36,211 bases of DNA from Allokutzneria sp. NRRL B-24872 (GTDB lineage Bacteria; Actinomycetota; Actinomycetes; Mycobacteriales; Pseudonocardiaceae): positions 1 through 36,211 of the forward strand of contig NZ_MUMH01000174.1 in the NCBI RefSeq assembly GCF_002155965.1. Direction: 5' to 3'. Below are positions 17,951-26,154 of the stretch, piece after piece. The notes beneath the pieces were generated by a model, which was given only the letters and a program-made list of their open reading frames with translations, made no database searches and was not told where the DNA came from. Made by a program: the position numbers and the translations under genes. Position 1 is the stretch's first letter, and every line of letters starts with the position of its first letter.

Positions 17951-18624
17951 GGCGCCATCAGGTCGAGATAAGCCGGGATCGCCCGCGCGGGTGGGGCGTC
18001 CTCCACGATCCGGCCCTCGTCGAAGACCAGCACGCGGTCGAAGTCCGACAACAGGTCCAGATCGTGCGAGACCACGACGACCTGGTGCGGTAGCTCCGCG
18101 ATCACCTTGGTGGTGCGCCGCTTGTTCCTCAGGTCCAGCATCGTGGTCGGCTCGTCGAAGACCACGCACTCCGGTTCGAGCGCGAGCACCGACGCGATCG
18201 CCAGCCGCTGCTTCTCGCCGCCGCTGAGCAGGTGCGCTGGCCGCTCCGCCAGCTCCGAGAGCCCGTGCTCCGCCAACACCTCCGCCACCCGCGCCGCAGT
18301 GTCCGTTTTGGACAGACCGCGGTGTTTGAGGCCGAACGCCACGTCCTCGGCCACGGTCGGCATGACGATCTGCACGTCCGGGTCCTGGAAGACGAAGCCG
18401 ACCTTGCGCCGCACCGCCCTGCCCTCGGAGCGCGTGTCGAGGCCGTCCACCAGCACCCGCCCCGACGTCGGCACCTGGAGTCCGTTGAGCAGCCTGGCGA
18501 AAGTGCTCTTGCCGGAGCCGTTCGCGCCGATCACCGCGATCCGCCGCTCGGTCAGCTCCACCGAGATCCCGTGCAGCACCCGCCGCTCGTCGTAGCCGTG
18601 CTCGACGTCCTCGAACAGGAACAT
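17944..18624 (-). CDS. bioM: Energy-coupling factor ATPase BioM (EcfA)
   Basis: This is a 226-aa ABC-type ATPase of the biotin ECF transporter. Motifs: Walker A GANGSGKS (residues 33-40), Q-loop FVFQDPDVQIVMPTV, signature LLSGGEKQR, Walker B CVVFDEPTTMLD and an H-loop in VVSHDLD. The Q-loop PDVQI pattern and the neighbours mark it as EcfA rather than an ordinary importer ATPase. Start and stop overlap both neighbours, so translation is coupled. Confidence 0.92.
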   Translation of the reverse strand: MFLFEDVEHGYDERRVLHGISVELTERRIAVIGANGSGKSTFARLLNGLQVPTSGRVLVDGLDTRSEGRAVRRKVGFVFQDPDVQIVMPTVAEDVAFGLKHRGLSKTDTAARVAEVLAEHGLSELAERPAHLLSGGEKQRLAIASVLALEPECVVFDEPTTMLDLRNKRRTTKVIAELPHQVVVVSHDLDLLSDFDRVLVFDEGRIVEDAPPARAIPAYLDLMAPC

Positions 18625-19169
18625 CAGGGGGCCTTGACCAGCGGGTACGCACGGCGCATGGTCACGCCCGCGATCGAGGCGAGCACCACCTTGACCGCGT
18701 CGCCCGGCACGAAGGCCAGCGAGCCGGTGAGCGCGGTCCCCAGGTCCAGCCCGCCCGCGACCGCCAGGAACGGCACGCCGATCAGGTAGGACACCACGAT
18801 CCCGCCCGCCGCGTTGCACAGCAGCGCCCACGCGAGGTTGTAGCGGTTCCACACCCGCTCGGTCAGCCAGCCGATCACGAACGCCGCGATCGGCCAGCTC
18901 AGCACGAAACCGCCGGAGGGGCGCAGCAGCGCCGCCAGCCCGCCCGAGCCGCTGGAGAGCACCGGCAGGCCCACCGCGACCAGCGCCACGAAGACCAGCA
19001 GCGCGAGCCCGCCCTTGCGCGCGCCGAGCAGCGACCCCGCGAGCATCACGCCCAAGGACTGCGCGGTGATCGGTACCGGCACGAAGGGCAGCGGTACCGC
19101 CGGGAACAGCGCGAGCACCACCACGATCGCGGCGAACAACGCCACGTGCACCAGGTCCTTGGTCCGCAT
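18624..19169 (-). CDS. bioY: Biotin-specific S-component BioY
   Basis: This is a 181-aa six-helix membrane protein that binds biotin. BioY signatures are visible: VPITAQSLGVMLAGSLLGARKGGLALLVFVALVAVGLPVLSSGSGGLAALLRPSGGFVLSW, then IGVPFLAVAGGLDLGTALTGSLAFVPGDAVKVVLAS. The stop overlaps the bioM start (TGATG). With BioM and BioN it makes a complete biotin importer. No biotin synthesis gene is in the window. A promoter lies directly upstream with its -10 only 6 bases from the ATG, suggesting a leaderless mRNA. Confidence 0.93.
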   Translation of the reverse strand: MRTKDLVHVALFAAIVVVLALFPAVPLPFVPVPITAQSLGVMLAGSLLGARKGGLALLVFVALVAVGLPVLSSGSGGLAALLRPSGGFVLSWPIAAFVIGWLTERVWNRYNLAWALLCNAAGGIVVSYLIGVPFLAVAGGLDLGTALTGSLAFVPGDAVKVVLASIAGVTMRRAYPLVKAP

Positions 19170-19175
19170 GGGGAC

Positions 19176-19204
19176 ATCTTGCTTCGTGGGCGGCGCCCAA
19201 CCAA
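19176..19204 (-). promoter_or_regulatory. bioY promoter, probably leaderless
   Basis: On the minus strand TTGGTT (19199-19204) and CAAGAT (19176-19181) are separated by 17 bases, close to the -35/-10 consensus. Only 6 bases separate the -10 from the bioY ATG, so transcription probably starts at the start codon. Confidence 0.5.
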
Positions 19205-19232
19205 CTCGGCGAAAGCGGCGTCACAGCAGCAT

Positions 19233-22200
19233 GTGAAAGCACAGCACGCGGTGTTCCTGGTGGTCGCGGCGGTCGCCACCGGTGTAGTAGCCCTCCCGGC
19301 GCATGCCGCGCCCGCGCCGCAGTCCACCTCGTCGGTGACACTGGTCACCGGCGACCGGGTCCAGCTCGAGCACGGCGGCGTGACCGTTCGCCCAGCTCCG
19401 GGGCGTGACCACATCCGCTTCCTGCACAGCACCGACAAGGGCGGCGACCGCGTCGTCGTGCCCGTCGACGTGGCCGAGTCGGTCCGCTCCGGGCGGCTCG
19501 ACCGGCGGCTGTTCAACGTGAGCCGCCTGGTCGCGATGGGCTTCGACGACCGCGCCCGCCCCGACCTGCCGCTCATCGTCGAGCCCGCGGTCGCCCGCGC
19601 GCTGCCGAGGGCCGAGCGCGAGCTGCCCAGCATCGGCGGGCTCGCCGTGCGCGCCAAGAAGGCCGACGCCGCGCGGACGTGGTCGGGGCTGGCGGGCTCG
19701 CGGGTGTGGCTGGACGCGCCCGTGCGCGCCGCGCTCGACCGCAGCACCGTGCAGATCGGCGCCCCGGTCGCGTGGAAGGCCGGGCACACCGGCAAGGGCG
19801 CCACCGTCGCGGTACTCGATACCGGAATGGACGCCGAACACCCCGACCTCGCGCGGCGGATCGCCGGGGCCAAGGACTTCTCCGGCTCGGCTTCTGGAAC
19901 TGACGACCGCGAGGGTCACGGTACCCACGTCGCGTCCACTGCGGCGCGCGTCGCCCCGGACGCCATGCTGCTCAACGCGAAGGTGCTCGACGACGGCGGT
20001 GGTGGCAGCGAGTCCGCGATCATCGCCGGGATGGAGTGGGCCGTCGCGCAGGGCGCCCGCGTGGTCAACATGAGCCTCGGTGGCCCGCCGACCAACGGCA
20101 AGGACCCCATGTCGCTCGCGGTCAACCAGCTGACCGAGCGCACCGGCGCGCTGTTCGTCGCCGCGACCGGCAACGCGGGCCAGGCCGAAGCCGTCATGAG
20201 CCCGGCCGTCGCCGACGCCGCGCTCGCCGTGGGGGCCGTCGACGCCAACGAGGCGCTCGCGTCGTTCTCCAACACGGGACCGCGTTCCGGCGATGACGGA
20301 CTGAAGCCGGACATCACGGCACCCGGTGTCGGGATCGTCGCCGCGAGGGCTCGCAACAGCACTCCCGAGGAACCCGTCGGCGACCGCTACGCGCGCCTCT
20401 CCGGCACCTCCATGGCCGCACCGCACGTTGCTGGCGCCGCCGCGGTCGTCGCCGCGCAGCACCCCGACTGGCGCGCCGACCGGATCAAGGCCGCGCTCAT
20501 GAGCACCGCGCGCCCCAACGCCAAGCTCGCCGTCCACCAGCAGGGCGCCGGGCGCCTGGACATCGGTCGCGCCAGCACCCAGACCGTGCACGCCACGCCC
20601 GCGAGCATCCACAACGGCATCGCCAAGTGGCCGCACGGCGACGACGAGCCCAGCAAGACCACCGTGACCTACCACAACTCCGGTTCCGCCCCGGTCGTGC
20701 TCGACCTGGCTCCGGATGTGCGTGCTCCCGCGGGGATGTTCGCCGTCCACCCCGGACGGATCACCGTGCCCGCGCGCGGTTCGGCCGGCGTTGTTCTGAC
20801 GGTCGACACCCGAGTGTCCGCGCAGGACGGCCGCTACGGCGGTGCCCTCGTCGCGACCGGTGCTGATGTCGCCGTGCGCACGCCGGTCGGAGTGACGCGC
20901 GAGGTCGAGAGCTACGACCTCAAGCTCGACGTCCTCGATCGGCAGGGCAAGCGCGCCACGAACTCCTCCATCTACCTCAACGACCTCGACCGCGGTACCG
21001 CGTACCAGCCGGAACAGGGTGTCGTCCGGCTGCCCAAGGGCCGGTACTTCCTCCAGGCCACGACGTGGGGTGAGGAGACCTCGCTCTTCGCCGAGCCCAC
21101 CGTGGTGCTCGACAAGAACACCGAACTCGTGTTCGACGCGCGCGAGGCCAAGCCCGTCGGGTCCACAGTGGACAAGCGCTCCGCGAAGGAGTTCCGGGCC
21201 GACGTCCAGTTCCAGCGCACGTCCGCATCGGACCCTGTCGTCGGCGGCGTCCTCGAAAAGGACCTCAGCAAGACCTTCGTCCGCCCGTCCACCACCTCCG
21301 CCCCGCCGGGGCAGTTCACCTTCACCGTCGAGCAGCGCTTCGCCGAGCCCGATGGCAAGGGCGGCTTCGAACGCAGCCCCTACCTGTACAACGTCCGCAT
21401 GGTCCGCGACGGTGTCGTGCCCAAGGAGCTGACGCAGCACGTCCCGGACCGCTCGCTGGTCGCCGTCCGCGGTTCGCACGCCGCTACCGGCTCCGGCCAG
21501 ATCGGTGTTCGCGAGGACGCGATCAAGGCCCCGCTTCCCTTCACCCTCACCGAGTTCTACACGCCAGGCGTCCCGTGGACGAACTTCTTCGAGGCTGGCA
21601 CGACGAAGATCGCCGCTGTTCCCCGCGTCTTCACCAAGCCGACCGAGGAACGGTGGAACACCGCCGTCTTCGGTCCTGCCTTCCCGAAGGGCGAGCCCGG
21701 TGAGTACGCCGGGCGCGTCGGTGACGTCATGGAGATGAGAATTCCCTTGGCCAGTGGGCAGAACGAGCACCAAGCAGGCTTCATCGACGACGAGACCGGC
21801 ACCACCAAGCTGTACCGCGACGGTGTGCTCGTCGCCTCCAGCCCGCTCCCCGGCTGGGCCGAGTTCTCCGTGGCCCCCGAGGCTTCTCAGTACCGTTTAG
21901 AGGTCACGTCCACTCGGGTGAACGCGCAGTGGACCTTCCGCTCCGCGCACGGCGTCTCCGACTTGCCGCTACTGGGCGTGCGGTTCGCACCCGGCGTCGA
22001 TGCGCACAACCGCGCGCGGCCTGGCAAGTTCTCGATTCCTGTTTCTGTGCACAGGAATGGCGTCGGTCGCGTGGACGCTTCGCTGGCTGTCGAGGTGTCT
22101 TTCGACGAGGGGCGCCAGTGGGAGGCCGTGAAGGTGGTCGACGGCGCGGTGTCCGTGGTGAACCGGGTCGGGCCGGTGTCATTGCGGGTCAAGGCTGTTG

Positions 22201-22256
22201 ACCAAGACGGGAACTCGTTGGAGCAGACCGTGATCGGGGCCTACACGGTGGCGTAG
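19233..22256 (+). CDS. Secreted S8 (subtilisin-family) serine peptidase, 1007 aa
   Basis: This is a second large extracellular subtilase. The signal peptide (KAQHAVFLVVAAVATGVVALPAHAA) supports the GTG 19233 start; upstream in-frame codons would bury it. The triad is Asp196 (AVLDTGMDAEHPDL), His229 (EGHGTHVAS) and Ser393 (LSGTSMAAPHVAG), with Asn in ATGNAG. The prodomain-like SSVTLVTGDRVQLEHGGVTVRPAPGRD parallels that of the peptidase at 907-4440, and the C-terminal beta-rich half is also similar, so the two are paralogues. A rare TTA leucine codon at 21897-21899 would make translation depend on the bldA-type tRNA. It is divergent from bioY with a 63-base gap and is followed by a strong terminator. 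Confidence 0.93.
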   Translation: MKAQHAVFLVVAAVATGVVALPAHAAPAPQSTSSVTLVTGDRVQLEHGGVTVRPAPGRDHIRFLHSTDKGGDRVVVPVDVAESVRSGRLDRRLFNVSRLVAMGFDDRARPDLPLIVEPAVARALPRAERELPSIGGLAVRAKKADAARTWSGLAGSRVWLDAPVRAALDRSTVQIGAPVAWKAGHTGKGATVAVLDTGMDAEHPDLARRIAGAKDFSGSASGTDDREGHGTHVASTAARVAPDAMLLNAKVLDDGGGGSESAIIAGMEWAVAQGARVVNMSLGGPPTNGKDPMSLAVNQLTERTGALFVAATGNAGQAEAVMSPAVADAALAVGAVDANEALASFSNTGPRSGDDGLKPDITAPGVGIVAARARNSTPEEPVGDRYARLSGTSMAAPHVAGAAAVVAAQHPDWRADRIKAALMSTARPNAKLAVHQQGAGRLDIGRASTQTVHATPASIHNGIAKWPHGDDEPSKTTVTYHNSGSAPVVLDLAPDVRAPAGMFAVHPGRITVPARGSAGVVLTVDTRVSAQDGRYGGALVATGADVAVRTPVGVTREVESYDLKLDVLDRQGKRATNSSIYLNDLDRGTAYQPEQGVVRLPKGRYFLQATTWGEETSLFAEPTVVLDKNTELVFDAREAKPVGSTVDKRSAKEFRADVQFQRTSASDPVVGGVLEKDLSKTFVRPSTTSAPPGQFTFTVEQRFAEPDGKGGFERSPYLYNVRMVRDGVVPKELTQHVPDRSLVAVRGSHAATGSGQIGVREDAIKAPLPFTLTEFYTPGVPWTNFFEAGTTKIAAVPRVFTKPTEERWNTAVFGPAFPKGEPGEYAGRVGDVMEMRIPLASGQNEHQAGFIDDETGTTKLYRDGVLVASSPLPGWAEFSVAPEASQYRLEVTSTRVNAQWTFRSAHGVSDLPLLGVRFAPGVDAHNRARPGKFSIPVSVHRNGVGRVDASLAVEVSFDEGRQWEAVKVVDGAVSVVNRVGPVSLRVKAVDQDGNSLEQTVIGAYTVA

Positions 22257-22273
22257 TCCTGGGGGTTGTCTCC

Positions 22274-22313
22274 AGTGCGGGGTCGGCTTGGCTTGGCGAG
22301 CCGACCCCGCACT
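22274..22313. terminator. Strong bidirectional terminator hairpin
   Basis: Perfect 15-bp arms, AGTGCGGGGTCGGCT (22274-22288) and AGCCGACCCCGCACT (22299-22313), enclose a 10-base loop. It lies between the S8 peptidase stop and the convergent lipoprotein stop. There is no U-tract, as usual in actinomycetes. Part of its arm recurs at 36000-36013. Confidence 0.85.
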
Positions 22314-22947
22314 AGTTGCGCCCGAGCCAGGCAGCGGACTTCTCGGCCGTGTCGAGCACGCGCAGCGCGGCGTCGCGGTCGGCCATCGGGTAGTGGACGC
22401 TCAGCTCCAGGTTGGTGATCGAGGCGGTGCCGGTGAAGTGGTAGGTCGCCTCGATCTCCACGCCGTCGCGGAGGTAGCGGTAGACGAGCTCCAGGTTGGC
22501 GTCGCCGAAAGAGCTCTTCGGCAGCGTTCGCTCGGAGACCGCGCGGTAGCCGGGCGTGCCGTCGACCCGGGAGATGTGGCGGTTGGCCATGGCCCGAGCG
22601 CTGAGGATCGGGGCGCGGCCGAAGACACCGGTGATGTCGACGCGGAGCCGGACGCGCTTGGCGGGGTCGGTGAAGTCGGACCAGTAAGCGCCGCCGACGC
22701 GCTCGGCCCACCCGGCGGGCACGGCCATCACGAGCGTGGACGGAGTGGCCTCGGCGAACCAGTTGCGCTGGGCGTAGCCGGGCGCGATCGCGGGGGAGGA
22801 CGTAGCGGGAGCGGCAGAGGACGACACGCCGGCGGTCGCGGGCAGCATCGGGACTGCGGGGCCGCCGACGTCCGCGGGGCCGCCGCAGGCGGACAACAGC
22901 AGCACGAACGCGCCGAACACCGCTCCACGTGACACGCCCCCACCCAT
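22312..22947 (-). CDS. Putative sensor-type lipoprotein paired with a Ser/Thr kinase
   Basis: This is a 211-aa lipoprotein. The signal peptide from ATG 22947 ends in lipobox LLSAC (Cys about residue 21). A Ala/Ser/Pro-rich linker precedes a ~145-residue C-terminal domain (ATPSTLVMAVPAGWAERVGGAYWSDF ... HYPMADRDAALRVLDTAEKSAAWLGRN). I do not recognise a named family. The VPxxWA...W segment resembles one in the extracellular domain of the divergent kinase (RVPRAWAGEAAGAGW), so the two may share a fold or bind each other. The start codons of the two genes are back to back. Upstream, TATCAT lies 8 bases from the ATG. Confidence 0.72.
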   Translation of the reverse strand: MGGGVSRGAVFGAFVLLLSACGGPADVGGPAVPMLPATAGVSSSAAPATSSPAIAPGYAQRNWFAEATPSTLVMAVPAGWAERVGGAYWSDFTDPAKRVRLRVDITGVFGRAPILSARAMANRHISRVDGTPGYRAVSERTLPKSSFGDANLELVYRYLRDGVEIEATYHFTGTASITNLELSVHYPMADRDAALRVLDTAEKSAAWLGRN

Positions 22948-22954
22948 GAACCGG

Positions 22955-22960
22955 CATGAT
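22955..22960 (+). promoter_or_regulatory. -10-like element shared by divergent kinase and lipoprotein genes
   Basis: CATGAT at 22955-22960 sits 6 bases before ATG 22967 of the kinase. On the other strand the overlapping TATCAT lies 8 bases before ATG 22947 of the lipoprotein. Both genes may be leaderless and fired from one bidirectional site. No -35 is convincing. Confidence 0.35.
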
Positions 22961-22966
22961 ACGGGC

Positions 22967-24322
22967 ATGCCGGTGCCGGGGCGGATAGGCCGATTCGAGG
23001 TGGTCGAGCGCATCGGGGGCGGCGCGTTCGCCTCGGTGTGGCGGGCGCGGGACGACGCGCTCGACTCGACGGTGGCGATCAAGGTGCTCTCGTCGGAGTG
23101 GCTCGATTCGGCGGACGTGCACGAACGGTTCCTCGCCGAAGCGCGGTTGCTGCGCAGGGCGGAGTCCGACCGCGTGGTCCGAGTGCACGACATCGGCGAA
23201 CTGCCGGACGGACGGCCCTACCTGGTGATGACCTACGGGGACCGGGGCACGCTCGAAGACCGGGTCGCGACGGGACCGCTGCCGTGGCGCGAAGCGGTCG
23301 AGGTCGCCGTGGAGATCGGGCTGGCACTGCGTTCCCTGCACTCCGACGGCGTGCTGCACCGCGACGTCAAACCGTCGAACGTGCTCTTCCGCTCGGGACC
23401 GGACGGCAGGGACCGGGTGCTGCTGGGCGACCTCGGACTCGGCAAGCTGCTCAGCGAAGCCTCGACGCTGACCATGATCGGCGGTACTCCGGCCTACATG
23501 GCACCGGAACAGGCTGGTGCGGACGAGCCGCTCAGCGTCCGCACGGACGTCTACGGGCTCGGAGCGCTGCTGTACCGGACTGTCACGGGCCGCAACCCCT
23601 ACGAGAACAACGCGATCATCGACATCGCGGACCGCCCCGAGCCGTCGCGGCCCGGCCTCGTCGCGCGGGATCTCCCGGCAGGGCTGGACGCCGCCGTGCT
23701 GCGCGCCCTCGCACCCAAGCCCTCGGACAGGTACGGCGACGTCGGCGAGTTCGTCGCGGACCTCCAGCGACTGCTCGCCCCCAAGCGGCGCAGGTGGCCG
23801 ATCCCGGTCGCCCTGCTCGTGCTCGCGGGCGTCGCGGTCGGCACCTGGTACTTCACCCGATCCGAGGTCGTCGAGGTCGGTGACAGCACGAAGACCGTCA
23901 GCCTGCGCGTGCCGAGGGCGTGGGCGGGGGAGGCCGCCGGTGCCGGATGGGACCCAGTACTGCTCGGGCTCGCACCCGGCCGGTGGCCCGGCTTGGTCGT
24001 CGCCGAGTCGGTGGCCGCGTTCCCCGCCCCCGCCGACCCGAGGGCGGGAGTCTTCGCCGGGGTGCTGCCGCCGCAGGCCGTGCTCGCGCCCAAGGACTTC
24101 GAGGCCAAGACCGCCAAGCCGGGATGCGTCGCCGTCGCGGTGAAGCAGCCCGAGGTGGTCGGCATGCGCACAGTCCACATCCGGCGCTGCGGAGTCGCCT
24201 TCGTCGCGGACGCGCTGCTGGAGCTGTCGGGGCAGCAGATCTGGGTCCAGGTCAAACAATCCGCCGACAATGTGACAGCGTTCCAGGAGGTACTGAGTTC
24301 CGTAGCGCTCGGGCGGCGCTGA
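22967..24322 (+). CDS. Transmembrane Ser/Thr protein kinase (PknB-like catalytic domain)
   Basis: This is a 451-aa Hanks-type kinase. Catalytic features: glycine loop RIGGGAFASVW, VAIK Lys39, alpha-C Glu58, HRDVKPSN with Asp133, metal-binding Asp155 in DLG (DLG instead of DFG) and GTPAYMAPEQ. One TM helix (about 278-296) follows a basic juxtamembrane KRRRW. The ~150-residue extracellular domain starts VVEVGDSTKTVSLRVPRAWA and has two Cys (PGCVAV and RRCGVA) that could form a disulfide. It lacks PASTA repeats. ATG 22967 is preferred over ATG 22946, which would overlap the divergent gene's start codon. It is immediately followed by the monooxygenase gene, probably in one operon. Confidence 0.92.
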   Translation: MPVPGRIGRFEVVERIGGGAFASVWRARDDALDSTVAIKVLSSEWLDSADVHERFLAEARLLRRAESDRVVRVHDIGELPDGRPYLVMTYGDRGTLEDRVATGPLPWREAVEVAVEIGLALRSLHSDGVLHRDVKPSNVLFRSGPDGRDRVLLGDLGLGKLLSEASTLTMIGGTPAYMAPEQAGADEPLSVRTDVYGLGALLYRTVTGRNPYENNAIIDIADRPEPSRPGLVARDLPAGLDAAVLRALAPKPSDRYGDVGEFVADLQRLLAPKRRRWPIPVALLVLAGVAVGTWYFTRSEVVEVGDSTKTVSLRVPRAWAGEAAGAGWDPVLLGLAPGRWPGLVVAESVAAFPAPADPRAGVFAGVLPPQAVLAPKDFEAKTAKPGCVAVAVKQPEVVGMRTVHIRRCGVAFVADALLELSGQQIWVQVKQSADNVTAFQEVLSSVALGRR

Positions 24323-25636
24323 GTGCCACGTGTCGCTGTCGTCGGCGCTGGCCCCGGCGGTCTCGTCGCGGCCAAGGAACTGCTCGCGGCGGGCGCGGAG
24401 CCGGTGGTCTTCGAACGCGGCCACGAGATCGGCGGGGTCTGGCGCACGGGCGGGCTGGCGTGGCCGGGAATGTCGACGAACCTGTCCAAGCACAGCTGCT
24501 GCTTCTCGGACTTCCCGTGGCCGGACGACGCGCCGGACTTCCCCTGCCGCGACGACGTGCGCGCCTACCTGCACCGGTACGCCGAGCGGTTCGAGCTGAC
24601 CGCGCACCTGCGGCTCGGCGTGGCTGTCACGACGGTGGTCGGCTCGGTCGTCAACGGCGAGCCGTTCGACGGTGTGGTCTTCGCCTCTGGGGCCTTCGGT
24701 CCAAACGGGACTGAGTACCTCGGCCCGGCGCGGTACCGGGGCAAGCGCGTCGTGGTGGTCGGCGCCGCGTTCTCCGGGGCCGAGATCGCCGCCGAGCTCG
24801 CGGCGGACGGGGTCGAGGTCATCGCCGTCGCGAGTCGGCCGATGTGGTTGCTGCCGCGCTACCTCGACGGCGTGCCGTGGGACCTCGTCAGCTACCGGCG
24901 CGGTCGGCCGAAGCTGTCCCTGGTCGAGGCCAACCGCCGCTTCTCGCGGATCGCGCTGAACCCGGGCGACTTCGACGAGCGCCTGCGCATCGACCCGGAC
25001 TCCGATGGGCCTCCGTACCTGGTGGTATCCGATCTCGTGCCGGAGGTACTGCGCGCGGGAGCACTACGGATGGAGCCGGGCCGGGCGGTGCGGCGCGAAC
25101 CCGGCGCGGTCGTGCTGGACACCGGTGTCCGCCTGCCCTGCGACGGAGTGATCGAGTGCACCGGCCACCGCCTCGAACTGCCCTACCTGAGCACCGAGCA
25201 ACGTGCCGCGCTCGGCCACGACCCGGCGGACCCGCGGCAGCCGTTGCTGCTGCACGAATGCACCTTCCACCCGGAGTTCCCGGACGCGGCGTTCGTCGGC
25301 TTGTACCGGGGGCCGTACTTCGGCGTGGTGGAGCTGCAGGCGCGGTGGGCGGCGGCCGTGCTGACCGGCGCGCTGCCCACACCGTCGGGGATGGACGCCG
25401 GACTGCTGCGCCAGCGCGAGATCCGTCAGCTGCGCCCGCGCCCGCAGTTCCCGCACGGCGACTACGTGGGCATGGCGGACCGCCTCGCCGCAGAACTCGG
25501 TGTCCTGCCGAACCCGGTACCGGATGGGCCGCTGATCCCCGCGCACTACCGGCTGCGCGGCCCCGGCGCCGCCCCGGACGTCGCCTCGGCCGAGATAGCA
25601 TCGGTGGCGCGACGAACCGCCGGGAGCCAGCAATGA
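24323..25636 (+). CDS. FAD/NAD(P)-dependent oxidoreductase, flavin-monooxygenase-like
   Basis: This is a 437-aa two-dinucleotide-domain flavoprotein. The N-terminal FAD motif is VAVVGAGPGGLVAAKELL (G8-G13) followed by FERGHEIGGVWR. A second Rossmann motif, GKRVVVVGAAFSGAEIA, binds NAD(P)H. The later IECTGHRLELPYL corresponds to the ATG-type motif. It resembles flavin-containing monooxygenases, but the FxGxxxHxxxY fingerprint expected just before the second Rossmann motif is absent; that stretch is shortened to FASGAFGPNGTEYLGPARYRG. It may therefore be a reductase or atypical oxygenase. The GTG start abuts the kinase stop and the 3' end overlaps the DUF6314 gene (ATGA). Confidence 0.82.
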   Translation: MPRVAVVGAGPGGLVAAKELLAAGAEPVVFERGHEIGGVWRTGGLAWPGMSTNLSKHSCCFSDFPWPDDAPDFPCRDDVRAYLHRYAERFELTAHLRLGVAVTTVVGSVVNGEPFDGVVFASGAFGPNGTEYLGPARYRGKRVVVVGAAFSGAEIAAELAADGVEVIAVASRPMWLLPRYLDGVPWDLVSYRRGRPKLSLVEANRRFSRIALNPGDFDERLRIDPDSDGPPYLVVSDLVPEVLRAGALRMEPGRAVRREPGAVVLDTGVRLPCDGVIECTGHRLELPYLSTEQRAALGHDPADPRQPLLLHECTFHPEFPDAAFVGLYRGPYFGVVELQARWAAAVLTGALPTPSGMDAGLLRQREIRQLRPRPQFPHGDYVGMADRLAAELGVLPNPVPDGPLIPAHYRLRGPGAAPDVASAEIASVARRTAGSQQ

Positions 25637-25695
25637 CCGAAGACTCGCTTGCGGAGTCGAGCATGAACACCGAAGACCCGCTTGCGGGGTCGAGC
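25633..25695 (+). repeat. In-frame tandem repeat with two palindromes
   Basis: Two 30-33-base units each carry a near-palindrome: GACTCGCTTGCGGAGTC (25642-25658) and GACCCGCTTGCGGGGTC (25675-25691), 33 bases apart. The differences are compensatory (T/A to C/G in both arms), so the hairpin is kept. The units code for the first 21 residues of the DUF6314 protein. Confidence 0.7.
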
Positions 25696-26154
25696 ACGGG
25701 AACCACCACGCCTGAAGGACGCCTTTTTCTTTCCCTGCAAGGAAAATGGGCTCTGGTTCGGGCGATCCCCGGTACCGGTTCGGTGACCGGGACCGCCGAG
25801 TTCCGCCCGCTGCGGCCGGACCTGCTCCTCTACCGCGAGGAGGGCCGACTGGAACTCGGTACCGGACAGCACCACGACGTGAGCCGCGAGTACCACTACC
25901 TGCTGGAGCACGACCGGATCAGGGTCTGCTTCGTCGAGCCGCCGGAGTTCGGTCGCACCATGCACACGCTCCGGCTGGACGGCTCCGAGGCCTCCGACGA
26001 GCACCTGTGCGACCAGGACCTCTACACCGGGCACTACCGCTTCGACGGGCCGGACCGCTTCACCGTCGACATGCGCGTGCGCGGCCCGAAGAAGGACTAC
26101 TCGATGCACACCACCTACGACCGGCTACCGCAGGTGCGCGCGGACCTCCGCTAG
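25633..26154 (+). CDS. DUF6314-family protein with repeat-derived N-terminus
   Basis: This is a 173-aa protein whose function is unknown. The DUF6314-like core begins at about residue 36 (LQGKWALVRAIPGTGSVTGTAEFRPL) and includes LLLYREEGRLELGTG, REYHYLLEHDRIRVCF and DLYTGHYRFDGPDRFTVDMRVRGPKKDYSMHTTYDRL, a lipocalin-like beta pattern. ATG 25633 overlaps the upstream stop (ATGA) and has GGGAG as binding site, so it is a coupled partner of the oxidoreductase. Residues 1-21 are a tandem duplication (TEDSLAESS / TEDPLAGSS) encoded by two palindromes, followed by unusually T-rich DNA; this part is probably not ancestral. The 3' end overlaps the convergent regulator by 30 bases. Confidence 0.75.
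   Translation: MTEDSLAESSMNTEDPLAGSSTGTTTPEGRLFLSLQGKWALVRAIPGTGSVTGTAEFRPLRPDLLLYREEGRLELGTGQHHDVSREYHYLLEHDRIRVCFVEPPEFGRTMHTLRLDGSEASDEHLCDQDLYTGHYRFDGPDRFTVDMRVRGPKKDYSMHTTYDRLPQVRADLR

Noticed and set aside
22241-24607. 788-codon minus-strand open frame across the lipoprotein, kinase and oxidoreductase region
   Set aside because: It spans three real genes in other frames and has no domain of its own.
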